Positions 33,781 to 43,241 are shown, numbered from the stretch's first letter. The stretch is 64,000 nt of DNA from Blautia massiliensis (ex Durand et al. 2017) (GCF_001487165.1 NZ_LN913006.1:3130657-3194656); one strand, 5' to 3'. The notes: a model not told the origin generated them from the letters alone. Program-made: numbers and translations.

Positions 33781-34199
33781 CAAAAGACACCTTTCGGATC
33801 TGCCCTGTTAAAGATAAAATCCTTGTGCAATATGCTCAATGCATAAAAAGGATATTTTATAAACAAAATTATATAAGTTGCATATAACTAACGCATGCAG
33901 CATAACAGAAGTTGTACAAATATCCGTACATCCATAGACGATTGGGATGAAATCATAGAATAAATTTATAAAAATAGCTAATAAAACTGGATAATATGTT
34001 CAAATTATGGTACATTTATTGTAGCGGTCAGAGGAAATACTGCGGCCTTTTTTGGGACCGGGATTTTCGAAGGGCTGAACAAATAACAAAGAACTTATTT
34101 ATTTGGTTTTATTGTTTCTTTCCTGGGAGTGCAGAGAAGGAGGGAACGGATAAGAGCAGATAATCATAAGGATATAATCTTTATAAGGAAGGTGAGCAA
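33781..34199 (+). other. Long intergenic leader before the MetV-RnfC2 gene
   Basis: No gene is seen in these 419 bases. A possible hairpin (AGCGGTC ... GGACCG, about 34023-34068) and a purine-rich end with GGAAGGTGAG for the TTG start are present. The sequence does not match the tetrahydrofolate riboswitch as I know it. It likely holds the promoter of the folate-reductase operon, but no clean -35/-10 pair stands out. Confidence 0.4.
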
Positions 34200-36164
34200 T
34201 TGGAAAACTATACTAAGTACAAGCTGAAAAGCAGTGATGAGCTTGCATCAGTGCTGAACGGCAGGGACAATCTGTTTGTAATCGCCTGTAACAAGTGTTT
34301 CAAGGAATTTGAGACCGTTGACGAACCGGATTGCGAGGAATTCCTGAAATTTGCTGCGGAGCAGGGAAAAACCGTCACAGGCAGTGCGAAATTCGATTTT
34401 CTGTGCAACAAGATGCACACAGAAAGAAAATTACAGGATCTGCTGCCGGAAGGTACAGAGAATGTAGTTGTGATCTCCTGTGGTCTTGGTATCCAGACTG
34501 TTGCAGATCTGACCGGTAAGCCGGTGATCGCAGCAAGTAATACCCTTAACTACAGAGGCCATCACGGCATGGCACTTACCAAAAAGAGCTGTGATGCATG
34601 TGCACAGTGCTATCTGAACATTACCGGAGGCGTCTGTCCTATCGTCGACTGTTCCAAGAGTCTTGTGAATGGACAGTGCGGCGGAGCAAAGAACGGGAAA
34701 TGTGAAGTGGATCCTAACAAGGACTGCGCATGGGAGAAGATCTACCAGAGACTGGCAAAACAGGGTCGTCTGGAAGAGTTCCTGAATCAGCCGGTACAGG
34801 TACGTGATTACTCCAAGGTTAACTTTAAGGTGATCAATGATTACGTGAAGTCTATCAGAGAGGACAGACTGAATGGATACTATGGTGGCGTTCATCCGTC
34901 AGAGCATAAGGAATTCAGCGAGCATATCGATCTGAAGAAATTCCCGGATCCGAAGACGGTTGTGATCTCCATGTCCCAGCATCTTGGTGCACCTGCCAAC
35001 CCGATCGTGGAAGTAGGCGACACAGTAAAGGTTGGACAGAAGATCGGAGAAGCTGCCGGATTTATCAGCGCACCGGTACATTCTAGTGTAAGCGGAACCG
35101 TAGTTGCTGTTGAGCCACGTATGCATGGTACAAGAGGCAGTGAGGTGATGGCAGTTGTCATCGAATCCGACGGAAAAAATACTCTGCACGAATCCGTACA
35201 GCCACATAAAGCCCTGGACGAACTTACACCGGATGAGATCATTGAGATCGTAAAAGAAGCCGGAATCGTTGGTATGGGTGGTGCAGGTTTCCCGACCTGT
35301 GTCAAGCTGAAACCTGCAAAACCGGTTGATACCATCCTTCTCAACGGATGTGAGTGTGAGCCATATTTAACAGCAGACCATAAGGTTCTCCTTGAGTTTG
35401 CTGATGATATTATTTTCGGTCTGAAAGCGATCCTTAAGACAACAGGTGCTGAGAAGGGCATCATTGTCATCGAGGATAACAAGCAGGATGCGATCGAATT
35501 AATGCAGGAAAAAGTTGCCGATATCGGAAATATGGAAGTTTTTGTTGCAAGAACCAAATACCCGCAGGGTGCTGAGAAAACTCTCATCAAGCGTGTCATG
35601 GGCAGAAAGGTTCCAAGCGGCGGCCTTCCGGCAGATGTTGGCGTTATCGTAGATAATATCAGTACTGTAAAAGCGATCTCCGATGCGATCCAGAAGGGTA
35701 TGCCGCTGATCGAGCGTGTTGCAACCGTAACAGGCGAGAAGATTAAGAATCCTGGCAACTTTATCATCAAGATCGGTACCAGCGTAAAAGAGCTGATCGA
35801 TTACTGCGGTGGATTTACAGATGACGATGTTCTGGTCAAGATGGGCGGACCTATGATGGGATTCCCTCTGAACACTCTGGAGGTACCTATGATGAAGGGC
35901 TCCAACGGTATCATCGCCATTGATACAGATGAGACCAAAGAGCAGCCATGTATCAAGTGCGGACGCTGTGTGGACGTATGTCCGATGGAACTTTCTCCTC
36001 TGTATTTCGTAAAATATGCGAAAGAAGAGAACTGGCAGGGCATGAAGGACATGAATGTCATGGACTGTGTTGAGTGCAGATGCTGTCAGTATATCTGTTC
36101 TTCCAAGATTCCGATCATTAACAGTATCAAAGCCGGAAAAAATGCAGTAAGGGGGATGAAGTGA
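34200..36164 (+). CDS. MetV-RnfC2 fusion: flavin/Fe-S subunit of methylene-THF reductase
   Basis: A 654-residue two-part protein. Residues 1-~210 are the zinc/iron-sulfur MetV domain (methylene-THF reductase C-terminal family): CNKCF, KKSCDACAQCYLNITGGVCP, CSKSLVNGQCGG. Residues ~215-654 are RnfC-like: GMGGAGFPTCVKL (nucleotide/FMN loop), LLNGCECEPYLTADH, and two [4Fe-4S] motifs CIKCGRCVDVCP (from ~584) and CVECRCCQYIC (from ~623). In acetogens such as Acetobacterium woodii, RnfC2, MetV and MetF form a complex that reduces methylene-THF with NADH. Here MetV and RnfC2 parts are joined. The start is TTG with GGAAGGTGAG before it. It heads the operon with metV and metF. Confidence 0.88.
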   Translation: MENYTKYKLKSSDELASVLNGRDNLFVIACNKCFKEFETVDEPDCEEFLKFAAEQGKTVTGSAKFDFLCNKMHTERKLQDLLPEGTENVVVISCGLGIQTVADLTGKPVIAASNTLNYRGHHGMALTKKSCDACAQCYLNITGGVCPIVDCSKSLVNGQCGGAKNGKCEVDPNKDCAWEKIYQRLAKQGRLEEFLNQPVQVRDYSKVNFKVINDYVKSIREDRLNGYYGGVHPSEHKEFSEHIDLKKFPDPKTVVISMSQHLGAPANPIVEVGDTVKVGQKIGEAAGFISAPVHSSVSGTVVAVEPRMHGTRGSEVMAVVIESDGKNTLHESVQPHKALDELTPDEIIEIVKEAGIVGMGGAGFPTCVKLKPAKPVDTILLNGCECEPYLTADHKVLLEFADDIIFGLKAILKTTGAEKGIIVIEDNKQDAIELMQEKVADIGNMEVFVARTKYPQGAEKTLIKRVMGRKVPSGGLPADVGVIVDNISTVKAISDAIQKGMPLIERVATVTGEKIKNPGNFIIKIGTSVKELIDYCGGFTDDDVLVKMGGPMMGFPLNTLEVPMMKGSNGIIAIDTDETKEQPCIKCGRCVDVCPMELSPLYFVKYAKEENWQGMKDMNVMDCVECRCCQYICSSKIPIINSIKAGKNAVRGMK

Positions 36165-36165
36165 T

Positions 36166-36786
36166 ATGTTGATTACCCAGTTAAAAGCAAAAGAAACTAT
36201 CGTATCACTGGCAGCCGGAAAGAAAGTTTTTATCATCAACTGCCATGGATGCAAGGAAGTTCGTTTTCCGGAAAAAGAAGCTGTTGAACTTCAGAAGGAG
36301 CTTTCCGCTGAAGGAAATGTGACAGGGATCATGACAACGGATTATATCTGTAATCCGGAAAATATGCAGTTACGTCTTCAGAAACACATGGATAAGATCA
36401 GGGAAGCGGATCTGGTCCTGGTATTCTCCTGTGGTGTTGGTGTACAGACCATCGCAGAATATCTGGAAGACAAGATGGTATGCGCAGCCTGCGATACATA
36501 CCCGGTACCTGGTTTCCAGGGTGTAACACCGTTAGAATATAAATGTGACCAGTGTGGTGAGTGTTATCTGAACCTTACCGGCGGGATCTGCCCGATCACA
36601 GCATGCTCCAAGAGTCTTGTCAACGGCCAGTGCGGCGGTTCCAAGAATGGTAAATGCGAAGTTGACAGTGACATGGAGTGTGGATGGGAGCGCATCTACA
36701 GACGTCTGAAAGAGATCGGACGCCTTGACGCACTGAAATGCCCGACACAGATCCATAATTTCGCTACAGATGATGAAGTGAAATAA
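36166..36786 (+). CDS. metV: MetV-like methylene-THF reductase zinc/Fe-S subunit
   Basis: A 206-residue protein closely similar in layout to the first 210 residues of the preceding fusion: NCHGCKEVRFPEKEA, SCGVGVQTIAEYLED, KCDQCGECYLNLTGGICPIT, CSKSLVNGQCGGSKNGKCEV. It starts one base after the fusion gene's stop and precedes metF. MetV is needed for activity of MetF in acetogens. Having both a fused and a free copy suggests either two forms of the complex or different electron routes. Confidence 0.87.
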   Translation: MLITQLKAKETIVSLAAGKKVFIINCHGCKEVRFPEKEAVELQKELSAEGNVTGIMTTDYICNPENMQLRLQKHMDKIREADLVLVFSCGVGVQTIAEYLEDKMVCAACDTYPVPGFQGVTPLEYKCDQCGECYLNLTGGICPITACSKSLVNGQCGGSKNGKCEVDSDMECGWERIYRRLKEIGRLDALKCPTQIHNFATDDEVK

Positions 36787-36910
36787 TAAGCAAAGATTTA
36801 TTAAGAAGCCAAATTAAATTATGATACGGTTCACCGGAAATATTCCGCAATGTATGCAGCAGAGCAGGTGGACCGTACCCCAAATTTTAAATGATTGGAG
36901 CAAATATAAT

Positions 36911-37789
36911 ATGAAAATGAAAGAATTATTCGACCGTGGTGAATTTGTAGTTTCTGCAGAAGTAGGACCGCCAAAAGGGATCCATGTAGATGAACTGGTA
37001 GAAGAAGCCAAAACTTATCTCAAAGGCGTTCATGCAGTCAATGTAACAGATAACCAGTCTTCGGTTATGCGTCTTGGATCTCTTGCAATGTGTAAAGTTC
37101 TCAAAGACGCCGGAATGGATCCGATCTTCCAGCTTGCATGCCGTGACAGAAACCGTATCGCACTGGAGTCTGATCTTTTAAGTGCTGCTATGCTTGGTAT
37201 TGAGAACATCCTCTGTCTGACAGGTGACCATACGAAGATGGGTGATCATCCGCAGGCAAAACCGGTATTCGATCTTGATTCTGTATCTCTTCTTCATACA
37301 GTACAGCTTCTCGAGTCCGGTGTAGATCTTGGAGGAAACCAGCTGGTTGGTGAGCCACCGAAATTCTCCAAGGGTGCCGTTGTATCTCCATGCAGCGATT
37401 CCGTTGACGCTCAGCTTGCAAAGATGGAAAGAAAGGTTGCTGCAGGTGCAGACTACTTCCAGACACAGGCTGTATTTGAGCCGGAGAAATTCATCAAATT
37501 TATGGAAAAAGCAAAACAGTTCGGAAAACCTGTACAGGTTGGTATCATCATTCCGAAATCTGCTGGAATGGCTAAGTTCATGAACAACAACGTAGCCGGC
37601 ATCCATGTTCCGGATGAGATGATCGAGGAGCTGAAAGCAGACAAAGAGAAAACAAAAGCTGGTATCACTGGTGTTGAGATCGCTGCACGTATCATTAAAG
37701 AGTGCAAGCCATACTGCCAGGGTGTACATATCATGGCACTTGGATGGGAGTCCAAGATCCCGGCACTTCTGGAGCAGGCTGAGATCTGA
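36911..37789 (+). CDS. metF: Methylenetetrahydrofolate reductase catalytic subunit
   Basis: A 292-residue TIM-barrel flavoenzyme reducing 5,10-methylene-THF to 5-methyl-THF in the methyl branch of the Wood-Ljungdahl pathway. Visible landmarks are VSAEVGPPKG near the start, HAVNVTDNQSS, CLTGDHTKMGDHPQ (substrate and flavin contacts), AAGADYFQTQAVFEPEKF and PVQVGIIIPKS. The ATG at 36911 is preferred; the open frame reaches back to 36821 but without a ribosome site. It is the last gene of the three-gene operon. Confidence 0.92.
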   Translation: MKMKELFDRGEFVVSAEVGPPKGIHVDELVEEAKTYLKGVHAVNVTDNQSSVMRLGSLAMCKVLKDAGMDPIFQLACRDRNRIALESDLLSAAMLGIENILCLTGDHTKMGDHPQAKPVFDLDSVSLLHTVQLLESGVDLGGNQLVGEPPKFSKGAVVSPCSDSVDAQLAKMERKVAAGADYFQTQAVFEPEKFIKFMEKAKQFGKPVQVGIIIPKSAGMAKFMNNNVAGIHVPDEMIEELKADKEKTKAGITGVEIAARIIKECKPYCQGVHIMALGWESKIPALLEQAEI

Positions 37790-37820
37790 TCAGAACGATT
37801 GCTTTATAAAAAATAACCAG

Positions 37821-37872
37821 AAAAGCTGTCCGGAACCGGATGCAGGAGATGCACACCGACCGGGCAGCTTTT
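37821..37872 (+). terminator. Terminator after metF
   Basis: AAAAGCTGTCCGG pairs with CCGGGCAGCTTTT (one mismatch) around a 26-base loop, ending in T's 32 bases after metF. Confidence 0.75.
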
Positions 37873-37964
37873 GTGTAAGAAAAAGCTTCTTTATACGGAA
37901 AAACTCTTCGGGAAGCCTGCGGGATCCACAGCGGAAGAATTCTAGCTTAAGAGGTAAAGAGACG

Positions 37965-38585
37965 ATGGAAAGTATTATTATCGGGATCGCCGGAGGGTCA
38001 GGCTCCGGCAAATCTACATTTACAAACAGACTGAAGAAGCATTTCGGAGACGATGTGGTGGTGATCTATCATGATAATTACTACCGCAGACAGGACGGAA
38101 TTCCTTTTGAAGAACGTGTGAAGGTGAATTACGATCACCCGGATTCACTGGAAACCGATCTTCTGGTAGAGCATCTCAAAGAACTCAAGGAGGGCAAAAC
38201 CATCCAATGTCCGGTATACGATTACAGTCAGCACAACCGCTCCGACAAAGTGCTGAAAATCGAACCAAGACCGGTCATTCTGGTAGAGGGAATCCTGCTT
38301 CTTGCAGATCCGCGTATCCGAGATCTTCTGGATATCAAGGTTTATGTGGAAGCAGATGCAGATGAGAGGATCTTAAGACGGATCTCCAGAGATGTGGAGG
38401 AACGTGGACGGGATTTAAACGGAATCATCGATCAGTATCTTACCACAGTAAAACCGATGCATTATCTGTATGTGGAGTCTACACGGGCGAAAGCAGATAT
38501 TGTGATCAACAGCGGTAAGAATAATGTGGCCTTTGATCTGTTTGTGTCAAAGATCGGGCAGCTTCTGAAAGAACTGAAAAAATAA
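37965..38585 (+). CDS. udk: Uridine kinase
   Basis: A 206-residue P-loop kinase converting uridine or cytidine to the monophosphate in pyrimidine salvage. The P-loop is GIAGGSGSGKST (about 7-18); HDNYYRRQDGIPFEERVKVN contains the typical substrate loop, followed by DHPDSLETDLL and the RPVILVEGILLL strand. Length fits bacterial Udk. The ATG at 37965 follows GAGGTAAAGAG; the earlier open frame crosses the metF end and terminator and is rejected. Confidence 0.93.
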   Translation: MESIIIGIAGGSGSGKSTFTNRLKKHFGDDVVVIYHDNYYRRQDGIPFEERVKVNYDHPDSLETDLLVEHLKELKEGKTIQCPVYDYSQHNRSDKVLKIEPRPVILVEGILLLADPRIRDLLDIKVYVEADADERILRRISRDVEERGRDLNGIIDQYLTTVKPMHYLYVESTRAKADIVINSGKNNVAFDLFVSKIGQLLKELKK

Positions 38586-38595
38586 TAAGTAAAAT

Positions 38596-38668
38596 AAAAA
38601 AGCATGTCATACTTTAGGACAGAGCGGATCAAGTTATATCCGTCTGGCTGTGTATGACATGCTTTTTT
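38596..38668. terminator. Bidirectional terminator between udk and the ROK gene
   Basis: AAAAAAGCATGTCATA pairs perfectly with TATGACATGCTTTTTT across a 41-base apical segment. A-run and T-run flanks let it work for both converging genes. Confidence 0.85.
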
Positions 38669-38695
38669 GAGCGGTTCAGGTGAAGCTGCCTGTAT

Positions 38696-39829
38696 TCACA
38701 CGCTCTGTATAAATTTTTCCACATAATATAAAGCTGCACCAATGGCAGGTGTATACTGCCCGTGGGTGCCGACCAGAATCTGATCTTTATCCAGGGTAAA
38801 GGGTGCGCCTGTGTTGATGTGTTCCAGCAGATAAGTGATGTCTTCTTCCGTAAAATAAGGTGCCAGATATCCGCTGATGATGATCGGCGCATCGATGATC
38901 AGGTTCAGGTTTTTCATGGCAAATGCCAGATGGTTCAGGTAATCTTCCCAGTGCTCAGCAAGCCGGGGAGATTTTTTTTCGCGGAGCAGCGGGAAAAATT
39001 CCTTCACAGGCATCCCGGCAGACTGTTCCAGAGCGTTGGCAGAGCAGTAGGTTTCCAGACAGCCATGGTTTCCGCAGTAACATAAAGGGCCGTCAGGATT
39101 GACGCACATATGCTCAAGGGTTCCGCTGTGCATGGAACTTCCCTGATGAATTTGATGATTGGTGATAATGGCACCGCCCAGGTTTCGGTTCAGAAGGAAC
39201 ACGACAGCACTGTCAAGCTCCGGGTGATTCCACAGCTCCAGAAAAGCAGCGGATTTGGAATCATGTTCCAGATGGCAGGGGTAAGGAAGATGCCGGGAAA
39301 AATCCTCCAGTTTCATTCCGGTATTGTTCATGATGTTTCCGTAGATCACAGTGGAATTATCCGGAGAAGTGATCCCCTGTGTGGCAATGGAAATACCCAG
39401 GATCTTTTCATTCGGATAGTGATTTTCTGCGATGAATTTTCGTACTTTATCGGTCAGCTGTCTGTAATATTCTTCTGTGTTGGAATAGGGAAGAGCAATG
39501 GTTTCTGTATAAAAGGCATTTCCATATAAGTCGATTGCTGTGATATGGAACATGTTTTTCAGGATCCCGATTCCAATGGAAATCCGGAAATCCGAGACGA
39601 TCTGGATGGCCTGGGCCTTTCGACCACCTGTGGAATCAAAATATCCGTTTCTGTCAATAAGCCCTTCTTTTTCCAGCAGGTTCAGGTTCTGGCTTACGGT
39701 GGAAAGCCCCATCTGAAGATCCTGGACGATCTGCATTTTGGAAGTCTGGTGTGTTTTGTATATATATTGGTAAACCTTGGAGCGGTTTATTTTTTTTAAA
39801 TTGATGGTGGTTAATCCTTTTTCACTCAT
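38696..39829 (-). CDS. ROK-family transcriptional regulator
   Basis: A 377-residue ROK repressor of the NagC/XylR type. An N-terminal winged helix (about 15-70: SKMQIVQDLQMGLSTVSQNL) is followed by a sugar-kinase-like domain with the ROK zinc motif CYCGNHGCLETYC (about 245-257). The kinase catalytic region is weakly kept, as expected for a regulator. The ATG at 39829 follows AGGAGA. An IS200/IS605-type element begins about 40 bases upstream and probably separates the gene from its original promoter. The sugar ligand is unknown. Confidence 0.87.
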   Translation of the reverse strand: MSEKGLTTINLKKINRSKVYQYIYKTHQTSKMQIVQDLQMGLSTVSQNLNLLEKEGLIDRNGYFDSTGGRKAQAIQIVSDFRISIGIGILKNMFHITAIDLYGNAFYTETIALPYSNTEEYYRQLTDKVRKFIAENHYPNEKILGISIATQGITSPDNSTVIYGNIMNNTGMKLEDFSRHLPYPCHLEHDSKSAAFLELWNHPELDSAVVFLLNRNLGGAIITNHQIHQGSSMHSGTLEHMCVNPDGPLCYCGNHGCLETYCSANALEQSAGMPVKEFFPLLREKKSPRLAEHWEDYLNHLAFAMKNLNLIIDAPIIISGYLAPYFTEEDITYLLEHINTGAPFTLDKDQILVGTHGQYTPAIGAALYYVEKFIQSV

Positions 39830-39867
39830 GAGATTCTCCTGATAAAAGTAATTATAGATATGTTTAA

Positions 39868-40022
39868 GTCGTGACATGCTCCCACCACTTAAATCTTACG
39901 ATTTTGAAGTGGGGGCTTCCTGCTCGATTACCCTTTAGGGCAAAGCTAAAACAGGCTATCCCCGCGTGTCCCGCGGTTTTGTTTTTTATGTTTATCCGGT
40001 TACGGATTTTTTTCTTGTGCCG
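39868..40022 (-). ncRNA. Probable omega-RNA scaffold/right end of the TnpB element
   Basis: In this family the 3' end of tnpB and the right end of the element are transcribed as the RNA that guides TnpB, with the guide reaching into flanking DNA. Here the region after the tnpB stop holds stem-forming segments (CCGCGGGACACGCGGGG, TTTAGCTTTGCCCTAAA) and the terminal hairpin CCCCCACTT...AAGTGGTGGG. The guide would begin in the sequence just upstream of the ROK gene. The call is by position and fold only. Confidence 0.5.
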
Positions 40023-41120
40023 TCAGGCACATTCTTTATAGATTCTTTTTCCTTCTTCACGGATGTTGACTGCTGCATTCACATCCCGGTCCATCCTGTT
40101 TCCACATTCACAAACATACATTCTATCCGACAATGCCAGTTCCTTTTTCTTATGTCCGCATAGACTGCAGATCTTGCTGGATGCAAAATAACGGTCTACT
40201 TTTATAAGATGTTTTCCACATTCTTCCAGCTTGTATCCCAGCATGAACAGAAACTGCCCGTACCCGTTATCCTGCACACCTTTCCCAAGGTGCAGCCCTC
40301 CGGACATTCCCTTCAGATTCAGATCTTCCACACATACTGCATCATATCTTTCCGCAAGCTCCCTGCTGAGCTTATGCTGGAAATCTTTTCTCTGGTTCTT
40401 TATCTTTTCATGACATAAAGCTACCCTTTTTTTCTGTTTCTGATAGTTCCGGCTTTCTTTTTCACAGTGGGAGAGCTTTCTCTGTTCTCTTGCAAGTTTT
40501 TTCTCTGCTTTTCTGTAAAACATAGGGTACCCGGCTCTTTCTCCTGTAGAAAATACACACATTCCCTGCATGGCAAAATCGATCCCAAGAAATCTCTCTA
40601 CCGGTCTTTTTTCCACTGTTTGGTTCTCACAGCAGAACAAAAGACTGGCAAAATATTTCCCGGATGGCTCACGGCTCACAGTTACAGACTTCAGTTTCCA
40701 GTCTGATGGAATCTGACGGTGAAGTTTTATCCTTATGACGGACATCTTTGGAAGTTTCAGATGGGTATCCTGTAAAAGGATATTTCCGTTTAGTGCATTG
40801 GTCGTATATGAATTTCTTGCATGCTTCTTTGATTTATAACGCGGAAATCCGCAGGCTGGTTCCCGAAAAAACTTCCGGAACGCACTTTCCAGATGCAGCT
40901 GCGCATTCGCCAGGGCAAGGGAATCCACCTCTTTCAGCCATGGATATTCCTTTTTATATCCGGCCGGTGTATTCCGGAGCATCTTTTTTTCTTTCTGGTA
41001 ATAGCTGATCTTATCTGCAAGCATCTGGTTATAGATAAAGCGGCTGCAGCCGATTGTTTGCTCTATCTGAACTCTCTGCTCTTTATTTGGATAAATCCTT
41101 ATTTTTACGGCGCGGTTCAT
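40023..41120 (-). CDS. tnpB: RNA-guided endonuclease TnpB family protein
   Basis: A 365-residue TnpB. The RuvC-like triad is present: Asp181 in LGIDFAMQG, Glu265 in VCVEDLNLKGM and Asp346 in NRMDRDVNAAVNI. The zinc finger is CSLCG (318-322) with CECG (337-340). The N-terminal MNRAVKIRIYPNKEQ is typical. With all catalytic residues kept, it may still be an active RNA-guided nuclease. The ATG at 41120 follows GGGTGAGAAG; a GTG three codons earlier is possible. It overlaps the tnpA stub. Confidence 0.9.
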   Translation of the reverse strand: MNRAVKIRIYPNKEQRVQIEQTIGCSRFIYNQMLADKISYYQKEKKMLRNTPAGYKKEYPWLKEVDSLALANAQLHLESAFRKFFREPACGFPRYKSKKHARNSYTTNALNGNILLQDTHLKLPKMSVIRIKLHRQIPSDWKLKSVTVSREPSGKYFASLLFCCENQTVEKRPVERFLGIDFAMQGMCVFSTGERAGYPMFYRKAEKKLAREQRKLSHCEKESRNYQKQKKRVALCHEKIKNQRKDFQHKLSRELAERYDAVCVEDLNLKGMSGGLHLGKGVQDNGYGQFLFMLGYKLEECGKHLIKVDRYFASSKICSLCGHKKKELALSDRMYVCECGNRMDRDVNAAVNIREEGKRIYKECA

Positions 41121-41220
41121 TCTTCTCACCCTGGCTTTCTATATACTGCCGTATCGTTTCAATCGTTGCTCCGCCTGCACTGAGCAGACAGAATATCTGA
41201 CCCCAGAATGCATCTTTCAT
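41083..41220 (-). pseudogene. tnpA: IS200/IS605 TnpA (Y1 transposase), C-terminal stub
   Basis: A 45-codon frame reading MKDAFWGQIFCLLSAGGATIE then TIRQYIESQGEKNE matches the end of HUH/Y1 transposases (FWG...GGA...IRQYIESQG). The catalytic HUH and tyrosine are missing. It overlaps the start of tnpB by 38 bases, as full tnpA genes often do. Confidence 0.72.
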
Positions 41221-41624
41221 GGTCTAACTCCATTATATTTATCATCCTTTTTCTTATATCAACGGATATGTATTTATGAACTAATTGTTCTTTTCAGTAT
41301 ACTACATCAGGGAAGGGAGAACAAGTGTTTCTTTTATACTATAGAGATTTTTTTGAGCAGACATGCTCCGATGTGCAATTCATCTCACCACCTGAAGAGG
41401 TGAGAGAATTCTTGCTACATTTGTTAAATGTATTTTAGTATAAATTTGCGGGAAATGCAATGTAGGGGAGAACGGGTAAAAGTAAACAAAAAAATAAGAG
41501 TAAAATTAGACGCTTTGCCAATAGATTTTTAAAAAGGAAAGTTTTATACTCTACTTACAGTTAAGACATAAACATAAGTAAAAGACATAAATAACGAAAT
41601 GAACGAAAAAAAGGAGGTTCTATC

Positions 41625-43241
41625 ATGAAATTAACAAGAGAAGGAATCAAAGAGCGTGAAGCATGGGAGAAAGCAGGCATCAATCTTCCAGGATACGATG
41701 TAGAGGCAGTTACTGAGAAAGCGAAGAAGGAGCCAGGCTGGGTACATTTCGGAATCGGAAATATCTTCCGTGTATTTATCGGAGGTATTGCAGATGGTCT
41801 TCTGGAAGGGGGAGTTCTTGACAGAGGCATCACATGTGTAGAGACCTTTGATTATGATGTAGTAGATAAGATTTACGCGCCATATGACAACCTTGGCTTA
41901 AATGTCATTCTCCACGGTGATGGAACCCGTGAATACAAAGTTCTTGGGGCGCTTGCAGAAGCAGTGAAAGCACAGTCATCTGATGCTGGACAATGGGACC
42001 GCCTGAAAGAAATTTTTGCGGCTAAATCCCTGCAGCTGGTTTCCTTCACTATCACAGAAAAGGGTTATGCACTCCAGAAAGCAGACGGAACATGGTTCCC
42101 GTTTGTGGAAGCAGATATTAAGAACGGACCGGATAAGGCAACGGGAGCAATGGCAGTTCTTGTGGCTATGCTGAATGAGAGATATAAAGCAGGGAAATAT
42201 CCGATCGCCCTGGTATCCATGGACAACTGCTCACAGAACGGCGCCAAGCTTCGTGAGTCCGTGCTGACTATGACAGAGGAATGGCATAAAGCGGGCTTCG
42301 TAGATGATGGCTTCGTAGATTATGTAACGGACGAGAAGGTGGTTGCATTCCCGTGGACCATGATCGACAAGATCACACCTCGTCCAAGCGAGCAGATCGC
42401 AGCAGACCTTGAGAAGCTTGGCGTTGAAGACATGCAGCCGGTGATCACAGGAAAGAAGACATACATAGCACCATTTGTTAATGCTGAGAAGCCACAGTAT
42501 CTTGTTATCGAGGACAGCTTCCCTAACGGACGCCCTGCTCTGGAAAAAGGCTTCGGCGTATACATGGCGGACAGAAATACCGTCAATCTTTCCGAGAGAA
42601 TGAAAGTAACCGTATGCCTGAATCCTGTACATTCCGCAACCGGCCCTCTTGGTGTGGTACTTGGCTATGATCTGTTTGCACATATGCTGAACACCAACGA
42701 AGATATGATGAAAATGGCCCGTATGGTTGCTTATGACGAAGGACTTCCGGTAGTTGCAGATCCTGGAATCCTTTCCCCACAGGCATTTGTGGATGAGCTT
42801 TTTAATGACCGTTTCCCGAATGAGTATCTTGGAGATACCAACCTTCGTCTGGCTGTAGATGTGTCCCAGATGGTAGGTATCCGTTTCGGTGAGACTGTAA
42901 AAGCATATGTGAAGAAATTTGGAGATGCTTCCAGGCTGACAGCAATCCCGCTTGGAATCGCAGGATGGCTGAGATACATGCTGGCTGTAGATGATGAAGG
43001 AAACAAATTTGAGCTTGCACCGGACCCGATGAATGAGGAACTTCAGGAGCAGCTTGGAGATATCGTGATCGGAAAACCGGAGACCTTTAAGAATCAGCTG
43101 AAGCCGATCCTTTCCAATGAGAGACTGTTCTTCACAGACCTCTATAAAGATGGTGTCGGAGAGAAGATCGAGGACATGTTCCGTGAGATGATCGTCGGCC
43201 CCGGAGCTGTAAAGGCAACTATTCATAAATATGTAAAATAA
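41625..43241 (+). CDS. Long-chain polyol dehydrogenase (mannitol/mannonate dehydrogenase family)
   Basis: A 538-residue NAD(P)-dependent dehydrogenase of the mannitol dehydrogenase/UxuB family, interconverting a polyol or aldonate with its keto form (mannitol-fructose, mannonate-fructuronate or related). The N-terminal Rossmann region has FGIGNIFRVFIGGIADGLLE; the catalytic region has the family K-x5-N-x2-H arrangement in KVTVCLNPVHSATGPLG. A perfect AAGGAGG site precedes the ATG. It heads an operon with a GntP permease, a PfkB kinase, a VOC protein and a GntR regulator. Substrate cannot be fixed; GntP favours a sugar acid. Confidence 0.88.
   Translation: MKLTREGIKEREAWEKAGINLPGYDVEAVTEKAKKEPGWVHFGIGNIFRVFIGGIADGLLEGGVLDRGITCVETFDYDVVDKIYAPYDNLGLNVILHGDGTREYKVLGALAEAVKAQSSDAGQWDRLKEIFAAKSLQLVSFTITEKGYALQKADGTWFPFVEADIKNGPDKATGAMAVLVAMLNERYKAGKYPIALVSMDNCSQNGAKLRESVLTMTEEWHKAGFVDDGFVDYVTDEKVVAFPWTMIDKITPRPSEQIAADLEKLGVEDMQPVITGKKTYIAPFVNAEKPQYLVIEDSFPNGRPALEKGFGVYMADRNTVNLSERMKVTVCLNPVHSATGPLGVVLGYDLFAHMLNTNEDMMKMARMVAYDEGLPVVADPGILSPQAFVDELFNDRFPNEYLGDTNLRLAVDVSQMVGIRFGETVKAYVKKFGDASRLTAIPLGIAGWLRYMLAVDDEGNKFELAPDPMNEELQEQLGDIVIGKPETFKNQLKPILSNERLFFTDLYKDGVGEKIEDMFREMIVGPGAVKATIHKYVK

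Larger units (their letters stand above)
39868..41404 (-). mobile_element. IS200/IS605-type element with tnpB and a tnpA stub
   Basis: The unit contains a full tnpB and only the last ~45 codons of a Y1 transposase (tnpA). The 3' end shows the structured right-end sequence with CCACTT...AAGTGGGGG pairing, and the 5' end has a small CTCACC/GGTGAG hairpin (41384-41404). GACATGCTCC occurs at both ends. Exact borders are approximate. Without TnpA it can move only with help from another copy. It lies between the ROK gene and the polyol operon, which diverge from it. Confidence 0.75.

Noticed and set aside
33781..34199. Possible tetrahydrofolate riboswitch before the MTHFR operon
   Set aside because: The expected conserved loops and GC-rich stems are not visible; only a weak hairpin is present.
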